Below, piece by piece: positions 48,392 through 61,200 of a stretch of DNA of 64,000 nt (its first letter is position 1; the number at the start of each line of letters is the position of its first letter). A program made the position numbers and the translations under genes. The notes beneath the pieces are model-generated. The model did no database searches, was not told the origin of the DNA, and saw only the letters and a program-made list of their open reading frames with translations. The stretch is from Rotaria sordida (taxonomy: Eukaryota > Rotifera > Eurotatoria > Philodinida > Philodinidae), in contig CAJNOL010000004.1 of the NCBI GenBank assembly GCA_905250125.1, forward strand, positions 248,001 through 312,000, in the 5' to 3' direction.

Positions 48392-51199
48392 TTTAATCTA
48401 TAGAATATAAAGTTCTGTTAATGAATTTATGAATAAATATCTATTTAAATATTCAATTAAAACAAATTCAAAAGCAAGGATAATCTTATTTATATATCTA
48501 TAGATATATATCATCAAAAATCAACTGTATATATTTTATCAAGCAATGATAGATGATGTGAAGGAAGAATAAAATAATTATTAATAACTACACTAGTGTG
48601 TATTCATTTATGTTACTATATGTTCAAACAGAACGCAAAAAAGAAAAGAAAAAGAAACTCTACATAGTCATATAAATGATAGCATAAACTTATACGGAAA
48701 AATGCACAGTAGGATACTAACAGCTAGACTCATAAACAAAAGTATATAATATTGACAGTTAGTCTGTAATTAGAGGAAAAGAGTATTGTGGTACCTCGAT
48801 TATTGTATACTTATAAGAAAAAAAATCTTTTATGCATCATTGATCTGTTCATATTATTGCGTTCAAATATTAATCTATGTCTGCTTATTTTTGGAATCTT
48901 ATCTATCTATCTCAATATAAAAAGAACATTATACTCAAGTAGTTATTTCATCAATTACATAGGAATCAAAAAGACACTCTCAAATATCTATCTTCCACTC
49001 ATTTTACTAGTTCTCTCTCACCATTATATTTCTTACCAGTAGTATTATGAAGAATACGATATTCTTTAAAGGAAACTTTTCTTTTCTTCATACGATGTAC
49101 TTTTTTTTTTTATGAATTTTGTCGTGCTTTCCGTACGTTTTATATTGTTGAAAGGAATGGATTCTTTTAATTAATAATATTTAACTCACCTGATGTACTT
49201 CGGTAAAATGATAAAAAAGAGGAGAAAAGAGAGATAGATACACAGATAATTTTCAAAATAGTTATTATTGATATCGTTAATTAGTCCTTCGTTATGTTTA
49301 TATTCATTGCCTTTTAACTAATTGATATCAATGAATTTCTTTTTCAAGCTACACATAATGAAACCCTTACGTCGTCGTCTTCGATTTCTTTTTCTTTTCC
49401 TTTTAACATCACTGATGCACATCGTCTTTCTTACATACATATATTTCTGTCTTTGTAACTCGTGCTTATATTGAATGCATTGTTAAATAAACAAGGTTAC
49501 ATGCCCATCGGGTACTTTCTTCATTTTTTTAATGAGCCTTCAAAATAATTGAAGGAAAAAGAAAAATTAATATTTGTACCATTAGATTCTATGCATAGAT
49601 ATCATTGATTGCATGCAGATCGTGCACCTAAAGCATTAGATTACCTGTCGTCGTCAAAAATAGTCTGTTTCCCTTAGGCATAAATTGAGAGATAGATAAA
49701 TACAATCTAGTGTAGGAATGACAAGCACACAGCAGCTTCGAACATATGCGCATGCACTTATCATCAAAAATGATAATCGATATACTACTGGATGTAGTAT
49801 TACCATTTATTTGTGCATTTAGTATATCTTTTGAACGACTGTCATGACCATGAAAATTGATATTATGAACATTTCTTGGTTACAAAAGATACGGTAATAA
49901 GGAAATGATATACCATAGTTGTCGTAGTAGTAAGAAATAGTGAAGCTTTTAGTGTCAAACGGGAGAATGTATCAGCACTACTATCATCGGAGAATCAAAT
50001 TAAGACCTTGGCTAATTGAGACATACACATACATCATAGGGGTAAGGTCGCCGACACCACAAGCATCGACCAACTCTTTTTTTTTTAGAAGAAACTCACT
50101 TTCCTTCTCTACTCTTCTCTTGTATTTGACCTTCGCTTGTCGGCTGTGATTACACGACAGCTTTCAGAATGAAATACAGACAACTAGAATATCACAACCG
50201 ATAGACAAATATGAGGTGGAGTACATACTGTAATCTGTACCATATATTAACTTACATTAGTCAATAAAGTTGCTATATTAATCAAAATATAATGATTGCT
50301 GAATGTATAATCAATCAAGAATAAACTAAAATAAACTATTGATAAAAGAAATCATATTACGATTTTTATCAAAGTTTCAAGATACTAGTATTTGAATGAT
50401 GTTTCATAGTGTATTTTTTAATATGTTCACTCAGAAAAAAAAAAGATTTTTCTTGTTGCTATTATACGATGGCATATGTCTCTTTAAATTGAATTATATA
50501 TGATAAGATTGCATGATTGAGCTCTCAAATAATGTCAAAGAAAATATCATCGTGTCGATATCGAATTCTATCATAGTAAAAAATAGCACATTTTTTTTGC
50601 AATCAACCATAATGACTTCTATGTTGTTAAACATATGTTATTGTCATACTTCCTTTAAGCATAATTCTCTCAATCTAATCATAGATCAATATATAGAATG
50701 GAGCAAGAGTGTAAGTAAATGAGAGAAGAATTGACACATAGTACTTGTATATATGCTCAACAGTTGACAGCTATGAACATCAATCACCTGTCTATCATAT
50801 ATACAGCATGCAAGGTTAACATGTTAATACCAATCGATTGAATCATCTTATACGAACAAGTTTGTTGAAAAGAGAAGATTGTTATCAATTATCGGAAAGT
50901 AACAGTGTAATTTTAATATCAACAATAATAAAATTTACTTGATAAATTCGAAATTGAATATTCATATTGAATTTTCAATAAACAAGAAAACACTTATGAG
51001 AATACGTTTAATCTTATAACAAAGATAAATATCGATGTGTAAAGTGCCAAAAATTCAAAACTTCAGTAAAGTTTTGTTTTCAATTTATTTAGTATCCTTG
51101 GATAGAGTACATCGATTTACCTATAAAAAGCTACTTTTCTGATTTTGAGAAACAATTTTTTTCTGAAAATATTAAGAAAAAGAATTAAATCCTAAACAT
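48392..51199. other. 2.8-kb region upstream of the peptide GPCR, no gene seen
   Basis: AT-rich sequence with scattered short frames, such as 49940-50149 and 50513-50722, judged chance. A less AT-rich patch near 49990-50160 has no explanation. The GPCR promoter presumably lies at the 48.4-kb end. Confidence 0.45.
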
Positions 51200-51440
51200 T
51201 ATGATTCGAGTTGTCTATTATTACAGATATGTGAACACTTTTTTTTTCTACTTTGTGAAACATTATAAGGATTAATTTCTGATTCTGCAGACAAAAATTG
51301 ACGGAGAATAACAACCTTATGTAAATAAGGTTTCATTCTAGTCAATTTTGTCTGCAAAATCAGGAAATAACCTTTATAATGCTGTGCAAAGTGAAAAAAA
51401 GTATTTAAATATCTGTGATAGTGGACAACTGTAATCATGA
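51200..51440. repeat. Short foldback element
   Basis: Arms 51200-51316 and 51322-51440 are diverged reverse complements around AACCTTATGTAAATAAGGTT. Landmarks are ACAGATATGTGAACACTTTTTTT with AAAAAAAGTATTTAAATATCTGT and TGCAGACAAAAATTGAC with GTCAATTTTGTCTGCA. The 79-codon minus-strand frame inside it is a by-product of the palindrome. Confidence 0.75.
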
Positions 51441-53030
51441 TATTTAGAATTTATTCTTCTTCTCAATCACTTCAGAAAAAAACTTTGTTTCCAAAAAATC
51501 GAAAAAGTAATTTTTCATAGATAACTCGATATGTTCTATCCAACTACATTAAAATAAATCGAAAAACAAAAATTTGCTAAAATTTTGAATTTCCCGTATC
51601 TTATGTTCTACGTACATAATAATAAAAATGATTCCAGTAACATGGTTACTTTGTGACCTCGAAATCTTTTATTCATAAAATGTTATATGATCTATTATAC
51701 TAATCTAACTAAAGATGAAAAACAATTTTAAATATGCCATTGTTGAAATGAATTCAATGCATAAAACTTAAATATTATTATAGTAATTTATATTATAGTT
51801 ATATAATGATAAAAGTGTCAATCCATTTTTATTGTATAGAAATATATTATTCAGATTTCAAAAGAAATTTTTTTTAAAGTCTACAAGATTCTATTCATCA
51901 ACTCTTTGTCTTTTGTAAAAAATACTGCGCAATTAAAATTATGACGTATATAAATGATATCATGCTGAATATGAAAAGAATATTTATATTACGCATTATA
52001 TTATTCTATACAATGAAAAATTAATATTTTATTTTGTACGAAAATTATAGTGATCCTTCTATTTAATTGTTTTTCTGCGTAGTTTTCTATTACTATATAT
52101 ATAATATTTTTAATTGTTTTCTTTAAAAAAAACCATAGCAACGGTCGTAAGAACACGAACATTTTTTTCTTCTCGGTTTTTTATTACGTAGGGTCGTTTT
52201 TTTTTCTCGTTAGGTCTCTGTTTTCTACTAAAAACATACCCATTGAACACGCAACGAGCAATTTCTATCGAACATGTTGATATGGTTTATTTTCTGTCAA
52301 AAAACGAGTTTTTTTATAGAACTATTAGCTTCTTGTGCTTAAAAATAAGATTGATAAAAAAAAAAAAAAATTTTTAAAAGAACAAGATCATTTTCGATGG
52401 AAAATCCTTGAAGGGGATCCTTATCTTCAACTTCTGTGAAAAAACTTTTTATTTTAAAAGCTGACAAACGATAGATTGATCGATGCAGATTTTTACGTTG
52501 ATTCTAAATGTCTTTATGTTTTTCTCTCAAAGTATCCGTGTGACAAAGAAATCCTGAAAAATCTTTAAGAATCAAGGTTTTTAGAAAGCCTGCATCTCAG
52601 TCCAAAAGCATTTGCACATCTTTGCGCTAACTGAGTTTATGTCACAAATATAGAAAAATATTCACTGGAATTTTTGTTAATATTGGATTAGTGGAAAAAA
52701 AAAGTGGCGACCAACTTTACTAAAGACGTCTTTTTGGAAAATGCTTAGCGTAAAAAAGAACAATTATTTTTTGAGAATGAAAACTTGTCTTATAAATCAA
52801 TAGAGCAAAAGTTCTTGTTTCTAACTATATATGATTTATTGTCGAACTGTTTTTATTTTTCACAAAAAAAAATGATGCTTTTCTCTAAAGATGCTGAAAT
52901 TTGACCTTAGTTGCGACTAAGTTTTTCCAACAAAATTCAGCAGCTGGAACAAAATTATTTTTTTTTGCAAAAAAACTGATCGTTAGTCAAAGTGTATAAG
53001 TTACCATTTAAATCTCAGAAAAGCTCACTT
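51441..53030. other. Intergenic, no gene seen
   Basis: About 1.6 kb of AT-rich sequence with no convincing frame, tandem array or inverted repeat. Confidence 0.45.
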
Positions 53031-53530
53031 TTATTGTTCCATCGAATGTCGACGTTGTTGTCCATTGCAAGAGATGAAGACAATCAAAGAAATTGTCGAT
53101 TTGTATTCAGCTTTACCAGTGACAAATTTACTAAGTATTAAAGAGAGTTTATCTTGATTTATTTTAGTTACATATTTTGTTTTTATGAACAACTCATTCG
53201 TGAAATTAACCCTCATTAGTATTCATTTAATGAAGATATTGTTCGAACATTAAGTTTAAGTTATAGAAAACTAGTCAAGCATTTGAATCAACAACTAAAA
53301 GTAATAATTGATGAAGGTCATAGGTTTTACGGAACTTGGTTAACAATATTTTCTTGTTTCTTATTTATTGTAGAAGGACAAGTGTTTTTAATATTGGAGC
53401 ACGTGATTATGAAATGTTTCAAACACTTCAAAAAGTTGTTACCGAATCATTTAGAACAGTTCAACAAACTATCTGAATCTGATTATTGTCTCACTTATTC
53501 ATCATCTCAAACATTCTCATTCATCTAAAC
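53031..53530 (+). pseudogene. Possible decayed gene fragment
   Basis: Three protein-like stretches lie in order on the plus strand: LLFHRMSTLLSIARDEDNQR (from about 53030), LSLSYRKLVKHLNQQLKVII then DEGHRFYGT (53250-53340), and FNIGARDYEMFQTLQKVV then TESFRTVQQTI (53380-53470). They are in different frames and are not joined by good splice pairs; the only available intron between the last two would be about 35 nt. I do not recognise the parent protein. It may be a decayed gene, or exons of a gene whose other parts I cannot see. Confidence 0.22.
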
Positions 53531-53539
53531 CAAGCTAAT

Positions 53540-54060
53540 TCTTGACTTCATTAGGGCAATTATCTGCATAGAACGTTTCTTCATATAATTCATCCGTCAT
53601 GCCATTTTCAATCATGAGTTTTACTGTCACTGGCTTTTTGATAATAACATACATGAACACGACCTTGGTTAGGGTAATTCAGCTGTCATGCATTATTCAA
53701 TCATGTGTGCTGAAGTTACTGATCGCATCGTAATAAAATAAATAAACAAGATCTTAGTTAGGATGATTCATATGCCACGCACTATTCAATCATGTGTTCT
53801 AATGTTACCGATCACATTGGAATAAAATAAATGAACTCGAGCGTAATTAGGATGATTTATGTGACATACGCTACTGAATACTATGTTCTACAGTCATTGG
53901 TTACTTCAGAATAAAATAATTGAACACAATCTTCATTAGAATAATTCATATGTTATACACTGTTCAATCTTGTGTTCTACTACCATCGATTTCTAGAGAG
54001 TCAAATAATTGAACACGACTTTGTTTAGAATGATTCACTTGTAGCATGACCCTCTAACAC
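53540..54060. repeat. Tandem repeat, period about 90 bp
   Basis: The anchor TTAGG.T.ATTCAT followed by a CATGCA.T.TTCAATCATGTGTTCT stretch and AATAAAATAAATGAACACGA recurs at about 53668, 53757, 53845, 53935 and 54026, spacing 88-91 bp. Neighbouring copies differ at many sites. Weaker traces of the same anchor continue to about 54310 (AGAGTAATTCATCGAC) and perhaps to 54880. No coding capacity. Confidence 0.72.
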
Positions 54061-55268
54061 AATGCTTGTAGTTAATTTTTGTCTTAGACATGCGCGAAAA
54101 CGAATAGATCTATTGTTATTACTATGTATTTTTTGAGTAGACCTTCATCGTAGAACATGCCATTATATTGTTGATGCAATGAGAACCATATATATGAACC
54201 GAAAGTTACCAGCTGGAATGATTCGTTTATAAAATGATATTGAATGACATGATCTAGAGAAATATTTTACTACGAAGTGTTCTGTATATTTGAACAAAAT
54301 TATGCTTAGAGTAATTCATCGACTTTGTGATTTAGCAGTACTTCACGAACTTTCACATTGCATTCTCAATGATTTACATAGTTGAAGAGTAAGTACTGAC
54401 TGAAACTAGTCACTTGTGACGTATTCATTATTCGATGAGTAAATGATGCACTAGGTTTTGGTTCGAGGAAGCTTTTGTGAATACCTATTTTTTCAAAAAT
54501 GTTCGCCTAGTATATGAGCTGTTCTTTTTAAGTAACATACAATAATTGCTTGCAAGTGATTGATATACTTGAATGGAGGTATGCTTAGCAGTATTCATTT
54601 TTGCAATGATTTATTTCCTCATAATAACGACAGAAGTTTTACTTCACGGTTAATGGTATACATGAGATGAGAGGATAGATTGTTGCTGGTGTTCGTTTAC
54701 CGTGTAATTGGTAATTAGATCATAAAATTCAATTTTGATTCAAAGTGTAGACTATAGATTGAACAGGTTACTTGTTAAAAATATTCAGTTTCTGGATGAT
54801 TGTCAGTCATGCAATGGTTGTGATGGTTTACTTGAAAGTAATTATTACATTTGAACACAAATTTTGCTGTGACTATTCAAACGATATGAGATCAATGATG
54901 TGGTATTGTTTTAAAAATTGATCATTGAGTTTTTACCGAATGTGAATATATTTTAAGTCGTAGACAAGATAATTTTAAAAATTGTATGAGACGTTAGTCA
55001 AGTGACTCTAAACATTACATGCTCTCAATTTATTTCTTCATATATTCTTGCCGGATTTCTTCTCTTGATAAACTTTTGATGTTATGTGAATGCAATCTAA
55101 TCTTGAAGAGTGTTTATGTTGTCTTCATTTTTGAAAAGATTTTTCAATATTTGAAAATCTTATATAACACAAACTCTAATTGAGGTTAGATTACTTTCAT
55201 ATAGCGTAAAGTTTTTACAAGATAAAGATTTAGTCTGAAATATCGAATTTACATAAGATTACTAATCC

Positions 55269-55730
55269 ATGATGAAGATTTTATTAGTAGTTAGTCGCCT
55301 AATTCTTAATTGCTTTGTTCAATTTTTTCTCTTTCTGTTTTGCTGCAATAAATATCATGCTTTTTGTCTTTTAAGAGTTTTATTTTTTTGTTACACTTCA
55401 TCATCATTATTACGTGTTTCAACGTTCTTAATAAATACTTTATATGAAAATACAACAAAGTTATGTGAATTTATCAAGATGATTGTTTTCCAAGCTATTG
55501 AAACAGTAGTATGCTGCAAAATTTTGATCCCATACGTCTTATCAATCTCATCAAGAGCGATATTACTGCATCTTGTATTTACGAAAATCGGGTTTTATGT
55601 TCCGTTTTATCTGATGATGAATAAAAGGCCATCACAAAAGTTATTCAGACTCTGTTTTTCTTCTTCAAAAATATTCAAGCTAAAAAAAATAAATAACTTC
55701 AAGCTTTCTTTCAGAATATGTAGCGCTTGA
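55269..55730 (+). CDS. Unassigned 153-codon open frame, hydrophobic
   Basis: The longest open frame not explained by a gene model. It is rich in Leu, Phe, Ile and Cys, with possible membrane segments at residues 3-30, 30-55 and 100-120, but no family signature. A stop-free run this long is uncommon in such AT-rich DNA yet not impossible by chance. There is no splice-supported extension, and it ends 190 bases from a foldback element. Confidence 0.17.
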   Translation: MMKILLVVSRLILNCFVQFFLFLFCCNKYHAFCLLRVLFFCYTSSSLLRVSTFLINTLYENTTKLCEFIKMIVFQAIETVVCCKILIPYVLSISSRAILLHLVFTKIGFYVPFYLMMNKRPSQKLFRLCFSSSKIFKLKKINNFKLSFRICSA

Positions 55731-55920
55731 TTTACTTACAATATCTTAAGGCAGAATTCGAGTATTTCTTGAATGGACTCGCTGTCAAGCTCTTTCCAAC
55801 TGAGCTCAACTGGTTTACAGAGTAGATCCCTAATTCGAATTCAAATATCAGTGAAACTTTCAAAAACAAGTCAAGACCATAGTAGGCAAAAACCAAAAAA
55901 CAACCTATTTCCACTCTAAA

Positions 55921-57547
55921 GAACAAGTGGCGGTAAGACCATTTTTTGATTCGATGGTTTGTCAATAAAAACTACCTAAACATATCAAATTGACCATGAA
56001 GAACTTTTTTCACAACTCAGTTTTGAAAAATTCGTCGAATTGATTTTTCCGATCCGGGATCTCCATAAAGCATTGATCAAAAACTTTTTGCCTTTTTTTA
56101 TTGCAATAAGCATATCATTCCATGCGAAATTTTATGCTGATCATGAATATCACCTCAGAATTTTAATATTACGAATTTTTATTTGAGTAAACTATATTTT
56201 ACTATTAGAATGTGATTTCAACACAGATTTTGTTTTGATCATCAGTTGATATGAAAAAACAAGTCTATTATAGACAAACGTATGGTTTTGTACACGAAAC
56301 TTGATGATCCACTCAACATATATAAAATGCTCATCTCAAAGATTCGAATTCGAATTGATAGGGACGGTCATGTGGAAGCTTCATGAAAAATTGCTAGCTT
56401 TTTGCATATTGTAAAACAATTTTTCAGCGTGATTCAATCTTTATCCAACGTATCTTATGCGTGGTCAGATGTAATTTTTCACATAAATTTCGAAAATGAC
56501 TTCAGAATTTAAAAAGAAGTTGCGAAAAATAGCCATATTGGATAAAAATCTTGGAAAGTTATTTTTTTGGCTGATATTTGTCTGTATTTTCCTGATAAGA
56601 GCTCTAAAATAAATTTAAATTTAAATATCATATTCAGAATCAGCGTCGAAAAATGAACCGAACCATGTTTATCTTAGTGAAAAACATTTCATATGAAAAA
56701 ATACATCTCTGCTCCCCTTCAGATCTATTATTTCAAAATTTTGTCTGTGGTCTCCTACAGGACGATTATTCGGAAGAAAAACTTTTTCTTGAAAAATATC
56801 TCATTCGGTTCATTTTTCAACGCTGATTCTGAATGTGATGTTTAAATTTAAATTTAAATTTATTTCAGAGCTCTTATCAGGAAAATACAGACAAATATCA
56901 GCCAAAAAAATAACTTTTCAAGGTTTTTATCCAATATGGCTATTTTTCGCAACTTTTTTTAAAATTCTGAAGTAATTTTCGAAATTTATGTGAAAAATCA
57001 CATCTGGCCATGTATAAGACACATTGAATAAAGTTTGAATCACGGAGAAAAATTATTTTCAATGTGCAAAAGCTAGCAATTTTTCATGAAGCTTCCACAT
57101 GACTGTCCCTATCAATTCGAATTCGAATCTTTGAGATGACTATTTTATATATGTTGAGTGAATCATCAAGTTTCGTGTACAAAACCATATGTTTGTCTAT
57201 AATAGACTTGTTTTTTCATATCAACTGATGATCAAAACTAAATCTGTATTGAAATCACATTCTAATAGTAAAATATAGTTTACTCAAATAAAACTTCGTA
57301 ATTTTAAAATTCTGAGGTGATATTCATGATCAGCATAAAATCTCGCATGGAATGATATGCTTATTGCAATAAAAAAGACAAAAAGTTTATGACCAATTCC
57401 TGAGGGAGACCTGAGGTCGGAAAAATCGGTTCAACGGATTTTTCAAAACTGAATTGTGAAAAATGTTCTTCATAGTCAATTTGATATGTTTGGATGATTT
57501 TTATTGAAAAACTATCGGATCGAAAAATGGCTTTGCCGCTACTTGTT
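55921..57547. mobile_element. 1.6-kb foldback element with arms of about 770 bp
   Basis: Arms 55921-56700 and 56780-57547 are reverse complements over nearly their whole length at roughly 85-90 percent identity by eye. Landmarks: GAACAAGTGGCGGTAA with the mirrored GCCGCTACTTGTTC at the ends, CAATTTTTCATGAAGCTTCC in both arms, TTCGAATTCGAATTGAT, and CAGAATCAGCGTCG/CGCTGATTCTG near the centre. The unpaired centre is about 80 bp. There is no transposase; frames inside (for example minus strand 57361-57702) are by-products. Confidence 0.85.
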
Positions 57548-58276
57548 CTCCTTTGATCTTTACCAAAACATATATGATCTAAGTTTAGTTCAAGTAACAG
57601 TTTTAGTTGTGGTTTCGAAAAAATGAAACATACTTCAATTAAAGAAATAGAACAGCGTAGACGAACAGAAGAAAATACAATTAATAGTTCTTGAAACAAC
57701 ATTGTTTGATTGTTTTGATAAGAACAAGCAAACTTACTCTCAATAAGTATTATTAGAGAAAATTGACATATCTATCGAATATTTTCCAACTGATTAAGAC
57801 CGATCGATCCAACCACTTCAACCGATTCGATTACGAGTCTAGTGTATGATAGATAGTTGCTTACATTATTTATATTTGAAAGTATAGCGTCGTATAAGTT
57901 GATAGTATATGGTGGTGATATACGACAATCGTTTTTTGACATATTTCGTAGCTTTGGACCGTTTACGATAGTACTTTTTCGATCTGAGATAGTATTTTTT
58001 TTTATATCAATAGAATTGTCTTATAAGAAAATGCATATAAGTTAATTTGATCTCTATCAAGTAAATTTATTATTATTATTTTTTTTTTATTTCGTGAATT
58101 TTACTCTATTACAAAAAAAAAACAAACAAATGTAAGAAAGAAAAACATTTTAAACTTATTGGATTTCATTTTTTTTTCATCATCATGATCATCATAAAAA
58201 AAAAGAAGAACGAAGCAAACACAAAAAGTGAAACATTTGTACAGAGAGAAAAAACAAAAACAAAAAATTTTGAAAA
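57548..58276. other. 3' flank of the BRCT gene
   Basis: About 730 bases between the large foldback and the stop of the BRCT gene. AT-rich with T- and A-runs; the polyadenylation site of the BRCT gene should be near 58080-58250 (TTTATT-type signals on the plus strand). Confidence 0.4.
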
Positions 58277-61200
58277 TCACAATGGCACTTCTTCAAATAA
58301 TGAAAATGGTTTTTGACGATATTCCAATATTGATTCAAGCACCCAATCGGATGATACAAATTGTATGCCTAATGAACGACATTGATCATAATTATGACGT
58401 CGTTCAGATACATATAACATATCACAAAGAACAATTATTTGATATTTGTCAAGTAAACGTTGTGTAACACATGTTATTATTTGACCACCACATGTTGTTA
58501 TTAAATCTTCTAAACGTTCATTTGTCATTCTTATATCAGGATTTTCTGTACATTTTATCATAAAACATATATCATGAAAAAGAGAATGTCGACTTTGTAT
58601 TAAACGCGAACGACGTGGACCACCATGTGGTTGAACATCAGTATCATCACCTTCAATTTCATATGGTGTTTCATCAATAATTCGATCATATTTAAGACAA
58701 TCAATAATCCAACGATATGATACACAAAAACAATGATGAGCTATCGCTTCAATTAATTTCATTGATAATGGTGAACGTAATGAATGTTTATCGTCATTAG
58801 TTATTAAGTGTGTCGTTCGAGAATCAATTGATGTTGTTTGACAAGCATGTGATGAAAATTTTTCTAAAAATTGTTCAACTAAATCCTACAAACAAGAAAA
58901 AAAACAATAGGAATGTTTTTATATTTTTATCAATTTCAAAAAAAAAAACTTACTAATTGATAACTTTCAAGACATGTTACAGCAAGAACAATCGATTGAT
59001 TAGAATCAGCCTAGATATTATCAAGAAAAGAATAATTTAGTAAGTCATAGGAAAAATTTTAAAAAAAGAGATAGAAAAACAACATACACAGAATCGAATT
59101 GGTACATCATCAGTATCCATTTCAGCTATTGTTATTGCAGCTGGTGTATTTGCATCTGGTACATCTAATCCACTAATTGGTGTAGGATTTTCATTTAATA
59201 AATCACATTGATCAGTTGGTTTATCCGAAACTGAATCACAATGGTCAAAATTATTGTTTATTTCACTTGATGATAATGATAACATTTCTTGATCGGGATG
59301 AGCACGTCTTTTATGTATCTATAAGAAATAAAGAAAACAAAATAATCTTTAATAACGTTGTTTTTTAATCAACAAATTTGCAAATAGAATCGACTATCAA
59401 TGTTGATCTTCTTCTGATATTAACTTTTGTTACTGTTTCATTTGAGTTACTTTCTCGATTAGAAAAATCTATTGATGATATTTGAAATTTACACTTTTGT
59501 ATTTTTTTTTCCTTACAAGATTCCAAATTTCTAACTATTAACATCAAAAATCAAAATAACTTTAATAAATATACTGTTTTATTGAGTTCTTTGGTTATGT
59601 TGATTTTTAAGTGACAATATGAAAAAAAAACAGAGATAGACAGAGTTTATAGCATATCAAATTACGCTTCTTCGGTATGAAAAATTCTGCATCATTATTA
59701 ATTTATATCTAAATCAGTTTATATTCTCATTCAAAGAATAAGATGATCTAACTACTATCGACTAAAGATGTTTTAATTCTTCTTTTAATTTTTCTCTATT
59801 TTGAAAATTTTGAAAAAGAAAATCGATGAAGAAAGAATTCAATTTTAGTAATGCCGATGAGTAAATTTTTATTTTTCGAACTAATTTTTAATCAGTCTAT
59901 CATGTATCACTAGATAAAATATCCATAGGAATACTTAATTTATAGACGCTTCAACCTTAAGTTTCAAATACTACGCTATAAAGCAGCGAAGTAATTCGTA
60001 TATTGACGACAAACAGTCGTCGGACATTTCTTTTCATTCCATCATCATACATTTACAAATTAATCATAACTATATTATATTTAGCAAAGTATACAACAAT
60101 GGAAGAAATAGAAAACATTGACACTATGAGGACATATATCCAAAATAAGTAATAAATTGAGCGAGATTATGTAATGCAATACATAAGATAAAATTATTTC
60201 TTTATCATTTCATTGTACGAAAAATATTAATCCAAAAAGAATACTTTTGTATATTTAATCTTTTTCTGTCTTACGGTCCATCTTAACATTTGAAACTTAA
60301 GGTTCCAGTGCCTATAAATTAAGCATTCCTATCGATATTTTGTCTAGTGATACGTGATAGATTGATTAAAAGATTGAATTTGATGAGAAACATCCTTATG
60401 AGAAGAACATTCAGAGTAATGATACAGAATCTAGAAAGGCCTAAGGGCAACTAAGACCCTAATATTCAAAATTCGTGCATTGAACTACATACAGTCATGT
60501 ATACTTCTATGAAAAAGCGATTGATCACTTGGAGAACTTTCCTCGTAAGTAGCTTATACCTAGATTAATTGTAAGAACAATAACAATGGTAAATATCAAT
60601 TTAAGAAAATCATATCTATATTTTCTATTTAGACTGATTTCAACAACGGTTTGATGGTAAGTGTTGTGATAGAAAAGGATTTACTTTTTTTTTTTCATTT
60701 AGATTAATCTCAAAAACAACTGTAACAGTACATATTATTTCACAAAAACTAATTCTATATTTTTTTTTTATTCAGACTAAAAGCAACAATAATTGCAACA
60801 GCAAGTACTGTTTCAAAAAATGAAATATATTTTTTTATTTAGATTAAATGCAACAATCATTGGAAAACTAAGTATTTAATTATATATTTTTTATCTAGGT
60901 TAATCTCAAGAATGACAACAAAGGCGAGTACTATTTGAAAAAGATCAAATTGGATTTTTATATTTACGAAAAGAAGAATAGAAGAGAAGGTCACCATTCT
61001 CTCACTAACGAATAGGACACGATGATAAAGACATTATATACGACCGTTTACAATGGTTGTATTTCTCATCGTAGATTTCTGAGGAATTTTTAGCAAATTC
61101 TCAATGAGTTCCTTTGGATTCCCTAAGGAGTCTTTCAAGGGACACCCTGAAGATTCTTCTAGGAAAAGTTGACTAGAGAATGTAGAGTCTGCCGACGCCA

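Noticed and set aside
53540..54060. Regular 90-bp repeats considered as a CRISPR array
   Set aside because: The whole unit, not just a short repeat, is similar between copies; there are no variable spacers and the context is a eukaryotic genome.
57361..57702. 113-codon minus-strand frame
   Set aside because: Mostly inside the arm of a foldback element; no protein similarity recognised.
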